The notes beneath the pieces are model-generated. The model did not search any database. It was not told the DNA's origin and saw only the letters and a program-made list of their open reading frames with translations. From an uncultured Sutterella sp. (GTDB lineage Bacteria; Pseudomonadota; Gammaproteobacteria; Burkholderiales; Burkholderiaceae_F): a stretch of 16,770 nucleotides of DNA. The translations under genes were made by a program, and so were the position numbers. Each line of letters starts with the position of its first letter. Within the stretch, counting starts at the first letter, position 1. Where the stretch lies: NCBI GenBank assembly GCA_905206365.1, contig CAJLHF010000045.1, positions 1-16,770 of the forward strand. Reading direction: 5' to 3'. Below are positions 13,404-16,770 of this stretch, piece after piece.

Positions 13404-14813
13404 GTGTCCAATTCCCACGAACCCGCAATGAAGCGAGAAGTGAGCCTCTTCGGCGGCATTTCCGTGCTCGCCGGCATCATGATCGGCTCCGGGATCTTTT
13501 ATATCGGTGCGATCGTCCTTCAGCGCTCCGGGATGAACCTCGGCCTCGCGCTGCTTGTTTGGCTCATCGGCGGCCTCGTGACGCTCTTGAGCGGCATTTG
13601 CTTTGCCGAACTCGGCGCGATGATGCCCAAGGCGGGCGGCTACTACGTGTACCTGCGCGAAGCCTACGGCGAACGCGTCGCCTTCATGTGCGGCATCACG
13701 AATTTCTTCCTCTCCTCCTCGGGTTCGATCGCGGCGCTGGCCGTTGCGTTCGGCGCGGCGCTCTCGAGTATCTATCCCCTGGACCCCCTGGTGCAAAAGG
13801 GGATCGCCCTCGCGTCGATCGTGCTCCTTACGGTTCTCAACATCCGCGGCGTCAAGCTCGGGAGCACCGTGCAGAACCTCTTCATGATTCTGAAGATGCT
13901 GCCGATCGTGCTCATTCTCGTTTGCGGCCTTGCCATGGGGACGCAGTCGCCCGATCTTCTCACCTTCGAGCTTCCTGAAACGCACGCCGCGCCCTCCTTC
14001 CTCGAACTCTGCAGCATGGTGGGCTTTGCCGTCATCGCGACCCTCTGGGCCTACGAAGGCTGGACGAACCTCAACACGATCGCCGAAGAAATCAAGAACC
14101 CGAAGCGCAACATCCCGCTCGCTCTCATTCTCTCGATCACGGGCGTGGCGATTCTCTACGTGCTCTTCAACTACGCGGTCTATCGCGTGTTGCCGTTCGA
14201 GACGATCCAGCAGCTCGTCGGCAGCGGCGACTACTACCTCGGCACGGCGGCCGCGAAGGAACTCTTCGGTCCCGCGGGCATGATCGTCGTGGGGGCCGCC
14301 ATGATTCTCGCCATCTTCAATTCGCTCAACGGCTGCATCATGGTCTTCCCGCGCATGTACTTCGCCATGGCCCGCGACGGCGCGCTCTTCCCGAGCCTTG
14401 CGAAGCTCCACCCGACGTATCGCACCCCGATGAACGCCCAGATCGCCTCGGCCGTGATGGCGTCGATTCTCGTGTGCTCGCGTACGCTTTCGGAATTGAC
14501 GAGCCTCGTCGCCCTTTGCGGGATCATCTTCCACGGCCTCACCTTCTTCTCCGTGATCGTGTTGCGTCGCAAGTACCCGACGATGGAACGCCCCTACCGC
14601 GTTTGGCTCTATCCCTTTACGACGATTCTCATCTGCCTCGTCATGATCGGTCTTGCATTGAACACCCTCGAGCAGGATCCCGTGACGGCGCTTCTCGGCC
14701 TTCTCGTTCCGCTCTTCGGGCTCGTGATCTACGAACTTTTCTTCCGCCGTCGCCACGACGCGCTTGAAAAGGAACGCGCCCTCGAAGGGAAGGACGCGCT
14801 CGGAAGCGAATAA
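13404..14813 (+). CDS. APC-superfamily amino acid transporter (LAT/SteT-like), probably lysine-related
   Basis: This 469-residue inner-membrane protein has about twelve helices. The first helix carries the substrate-binding GSGIF (28-32) typical of the APC superfamily. Further features of the L-type amino acid transporter group are the segment around WAYEGWTNLNTIAEEIKNP and the basic short loop after it (KRNIPLAL). These resemble Bacillus SteT, a serine/threonine exchanger, more than LysP. The start is GTG with CGGAGA 5 bases upstream. The lysine riboswitch-like leader implies that lysine controls its expression, so uptake or exchange of lysine or another cationic amino acid is the best guess, despite LAT members usually moving neutral amino acids. 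The C-terminal tail is acidic and basic mixed (EKERALEGKDALGSE). The amidohydrolase gene follows 132 bases downstream. Confidence 0.85.
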   Translation: MSNSHEPAMKREVSLFGGISVLAGIMIGSGIFYIGAIVLQRSGMNLGLALLVWLIGGLVTLLSGICFAELGAMMPKAGGYYVYLREAYGERVAFMCGITNFFLSSSGSIAALAVAFGAALSSIYPLDPLVQKGIALASIVLLTVLNIRGVKLGSTVQNLFMILKMLPIVLILVCGLAMGTQSPDLLTFELPETHAAPSFLELCSMVGFAVIATLWAYEGWTNLNTIAEEIKNPKRNIPLALILSITGVAILYVLFNYAVYRVLPFETIQQLVGSGDYYLGTAAAKELFGPAGMIVVGAAMILAIFNSLNGCIMVFPRMYFAMARDGALFPSLAKLHPTYRTPMNAQIASAVMASILVCSRTLSELTSLVALCGIIFHGLTFFSVIVLRRKYPTMERPYRVWLYPFTTILICLVMIGLALNTLEQDPVTALLGLLVPLFGLVIYELFFRRRHDALEKERALEGKDALGSE

Positions 14814-14828
14814 CCTTCCGAAGATCCG

Positions 14829-14866
14829 CCGCGCGACCGTTGCCCGACGAGGAGGCGGTCGCGCGG
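14829..14866. repeat. Inverted repeat between transporter and amidohydrolase genes
   Basis: A perfect 11-bp stem CCGCGCGACCG (14829-14839) with 14856-14866 and a 16-base loop starts 15 bases after the transporter stop codon. There is no T run after it, so it may slow or process the transcript instead of ending it. Confidence 0.5.
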
Positions 14867-14945
14867 AGAACAATACAATCCCCGCCCCGAATTCCGTTTT
14901 TCAATCGTCCACTCCCGTGTGACCCTTTTTCCGAAGGATTCCCCC

Positions 14946-16556
14946 ATGGCCACCGTCATTCTGAACGCCAAGATCTACCTTGAACGCGGGCGCTTCGCCC
15001 GGGCCCTTCTCGTCGAAGACGGGATCGTTCGCGCCGTCGGCACGAACGAGGAGGTTCTCGCTCAAGCCCCCGCCGAGCACGAAACCTTCGACGCGCGCGG
15101 TCGCACGATCGTGCCGGGCTTCAACGACTCGCACCAGCACCTCCTCAATACGGGGGTGGCGCTCTCGGACATTCGTCTTCACACCGCAAAGAGCATCGCC
15201 GAAGTGAAGGAAATCGCCCGCCGTTACATTGCCGAGCGCAAGCCCGCCCCGGGCACGGTCCTGCACGGCATGGGTTGGAACCAGGACTACTTCGCGGACG
15301 AATCGCGCCTTCTCACCGCCGCCGACCTCGACGACATTTCGACCGAATACCCGCTCATCTTCGAGCGCGCCTGCGGGCATCTGCTCACCGCCAACACCGC
15401 GGCCGTGCGCCTGGCGGGGATCACGGCCGAGACGCCCGACCCCGAAGGCGGCTCGATCGGTCGCGACGCGGAAGGGAACCCCAACGGTATCTTCGCCGAA
15501 AACGCCCGCAAGCCGATTCGCGCCCTGATGGCGGAGCGCTCGGTCGACGAACTCGTCGAGCTCATCCGCATCGGCATGGCGCACGCGGCCGAAACGGGCG
15601 TCACCTCGGTGCAGACCTGCGACCTGCGCCCCGGTTCCTGGGAGCGTACGCTCGAAGCCTATGAACGCGTGGCGGCCGAAGGCGCCCCGACCCGCGTCTA
15701 CCATCAGTCGCACTTTCACAACCCCGACGACTACCGCGCGTTCCTCGCCGCGGGTCACGTGACGGGAACGGGTACGCCCATGCACCGCTTCGGGCCGCTC
15801 AAGCTCTTCATCGACGGCTCGCTCGGCGCGCGCACCGCACTCATGCGCAAGCCCTACAACGACGACCCTTCGACCTCGGGCATCGCAACGCTCACGCCCG
15901 AACAAATCGACGAACTCGTCGGGATTGCCGTTGAAAACAAGTGCTCGGTCGCCGTGCACGCGATCGGGGACCTCGCGGTCGAACGCATGCTCGACGCCTA
16001 CGACAAGGTGACGAACGGCTCGAACCCGCTGCGCCTCGGGATCGTGCACGTGCAGATCACGGACCGTCCCCTGGTCGAACGCTTCACGAAGAATGACATC
16101 CTCGCGCTCGTGCAGCCGATTTTCCTCCACTACGACACCCGCATCGTCGAAGACCGCGTGGGGAAGGACCTCGCCGCCACCTCGTACGCCTTCGGTACGA
16201 TGCGCAAGCTCGGCATCCACATGAGCTTCGGCACCGACAGCCCGATCGAAGACATGAACCCGATCGACAACATCTACTGCGCCGTCACCCGCCGCACGCT
16301 CGACGGAGCTCCCGAGGGCGGCTGGCACCCCGAAGAGTGCCTTACGGTCGAAGAGGCGGTCGACGCCTACACGCTCGAAGGCGCCTACGCATCCTTTGAA
16401 GAAAACGTGAAGGGGCGCCTGCTCCCCGGCTACTACGCCGACCTCGTCGTTCTCTCGGAAGACATCTTCGCGATGCCCGTCGAAGAGCTGCGCCGCACGA
16501 AGGTCGATGCCACGATGACGGCGGGACGCTTCGTCTATCAGCGCGAAGGAGTCTGA
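14946..16556 (+). CDS. YtcJ-like metal-dependent amidohydrolase
   Basis: This 536-residue hydrolase belongs to the amidohydrolase superfamily, in the YtcJ/NfdA (amidohydrolase 3) group, whose members hydrolyse amide or formamide bonds. The metal site is visible: H63 and H65 in NDSHQHLL, lysine K286 in PLKLFIDGS, H338 in AVHAIGD, H368 in IVHVQI, and D431 in SFGTDSP. The N- and C-terminal segments form the usual beta-sandwich (VILNAKIYLERG at the start; ADLVVLSEDIF near the end). No signal peptide is seen, so it is cytoplasmic. The start ATG has GAAGGA about 8 bases upstream; an in-frame ATG at 14919 lacks this. Substrate is unknown. It lies behind the lysine-leader transporter and may share its transcript, but no shared role can be shown. 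Confidence 0.88.
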   Translation: MATVILNAKIYLERGRFARALLVEDGIVRAVGTNEEVLAQAPAEHETFDARGRTIVPGFNDSHQHLLNTGVALSDIRLHTAKSIAEVKEIARRYIAERKPAPGTVLHGMGWNQDYFADESRLLTAADLDDISTEYPLIFERACGHLLTANTAAVRLAGITAETPDPEGGSIGRDAEGNPNGIFAENARKPIRALMAERSVDELVELIRIGMAHAAETGVTSVQTCDLRPGSWERTLEAYERVAAEGAPTRVYHQSHFHNPDDYRAFLAAGHVTGTGTPMHRFGPLKLFIDGSLGARTALMRKPYNDDPSTSGIATLTPEQIDELVGIAVENKCSVAVHAIGDLAVERMLDAYDKVTNGSNPLRLGIVHVQITDRPLVERFTKNDILALVQPIFLHYDTRIVEDRVGKDLAATSYAFGTMRKLGIHMSFGTDSPIEDMNPIDNIYCAVTRRTLDGAPEGGWHPEECLTVEEAVDAYTLEGAYASFEENVKGRLLPGYYADLVVLSEDIFAMPVEELRRTKVDATMTAGRFVYQREGV

Positions 16557-16636
16557 GCCTCCTCGCAACGCCTTTGCTCAATGCCGACGCCCGTTTCTGC
16601 CGTGAAAGCGGGCGTTGAACGCTGAGTAAACCGCAC

Positions 16637-16678
16637 GAACCCTCGGGAGAAACAACTCCCGGGGGTTCTTTCTTTTTT
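16637..16678 (+). terminator. Terminator of the amidohydrolase gene
   Basis: GAACCCTCGGGAG (16637-16649) pairs with CTCCCGGGGGTTC (16656-16668), with one T-G pair, and runs into TTTCTTTTTT. A second weaker hairpin (ACGCCCG with CGGGCGT, about 16591-16617) stands just before it. Confidence 0.85.
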
Positions 16679-16725
16679 GAGGATGACGTTCTCGAATCGC
16701 CCCGTTGTTCAACCGTTTACCCGAC

Positions 16726-16767
16726 GTGCCGTAAAGCCCCGCCGTTCACGGCGGGGATATAAGGCAC
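16726..16767 (-). mobile_element. Probable end of another IS200/IS605-type element
   Basis: A perfect 8-bp hairpin CCCCGCCG (16737-16744) with 16749-16756 and a 4-base loop is bordered by GTGCC and GGCAC (16726-16730 and 16763-16767). Read on the minus strand it gives CCTTATATCCCCGCC-hairpin-GGCGGGGCTTTACGG, which from memory is a common right-end pattern of tnpB elements. The tnpB gene would then lie to the right, outside the window. No coding part is visible to confirm it. Confidence 0.45.
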
Positions 16768-16770
16768 CCG

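Noticed and set aside
13032..14873. 613-codon minus-strand frame opposite the transporter
   Set aside because: Antisense to a clear transporter and the riboswitch-like leader; highly charged low-complexity translation.
14901..16568. 555-codon minus-strand frame opposite the amidohydrolase
   Set aside because: Antisense shadow; the plus strand carries all amidohydrolase metal ligands and a good ribosome site.
1..16770. CRISPR arrays, tRNA or rRNA genes, prophage genes
   Set aside because: No regular spaced repeats, cloverleaf patterns, rRNA motifs or phage proteins were seen.

Overview
The window is GC-rich DNA, apart from an AT-richer stretch near 1.9-2.05 kb. The gene content is a multihaem c-type cytochrome, a CadR/PbrR-type metal regulator with its P-type ATPase, a DsbI with a periplasmic propeller domain, and IS200/IS605-type elements. 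This best fits a betaproteobacterium of the Sutterellaceae type (Burkholderiales, gut-associated). The lineage is an inference from gene content only.

Layout. The first 55 bases look like the right end of an IS200/IS605-type element that lies outside the window. On the minus strand follow dsbI (84-1625) and a 55-residue Dba-like membrane protein just upstream of it (1641-1808), which together resemble the dba-dsbI pair of Campylobacter. A 0.7-kb non-coding stretch (1809-2531) holds a plus-strand promoter-hairpins-terminator unit, probably a small RNA, and two minus-strand terminators. Next on the minus strand are a YddG-like aromatic amino acid exporter (2532-3452), a structured leader, isoaspartyl dipeptidase IadA (3683-4825), an unidentified five-helix membrane protein (4958-5551) with its own sigma70 promoter, and a CadR/PbrR-like regulator (5606-6085). 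The regulator faces a Zn/Cd/Pb exporting P1B-ATPase (6329-8755) across a MerR-type promoter with a 19-bp spacer. A small two-helix membrane protein follows (8917-9423).

From 12871 down to 9607 on the minus strand lies one broken multihaem cytochrome gene. It has lost its signal peptide and is split by a tnpB-only IS200/IS605-type element (10334-11906). Removing the element exactly rejoins the two halves in frame immediately before a CRGCH haem motif. The last part, on the plus strand, starts with a lysine riboswitch-like leader and intrinsic terminator (about 13030-13357). Behind it lie a LAT-type amino acid transporter (13404-14813) and a YtcJ-like amidohydrolase (14946-16556). Another IS-end-like hairpin closes the window.

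How the genes work together. The regulator and ATPase form a metal-resistance module. dba and dsbI form a periplasmic disulfide module. iadA, yddG, the lysine-leader transporter and the amidohydrolase are all concerned with amino acids or their amides. The cytochrome is probably no longer functional. The most notable points are the seamless tnpB insertion with its implied target motif, the lysine riboswitch in front of a LAT-family transporter, the Dba-DsbI pair, and the orphan RNA unit at about 2.3 kb.
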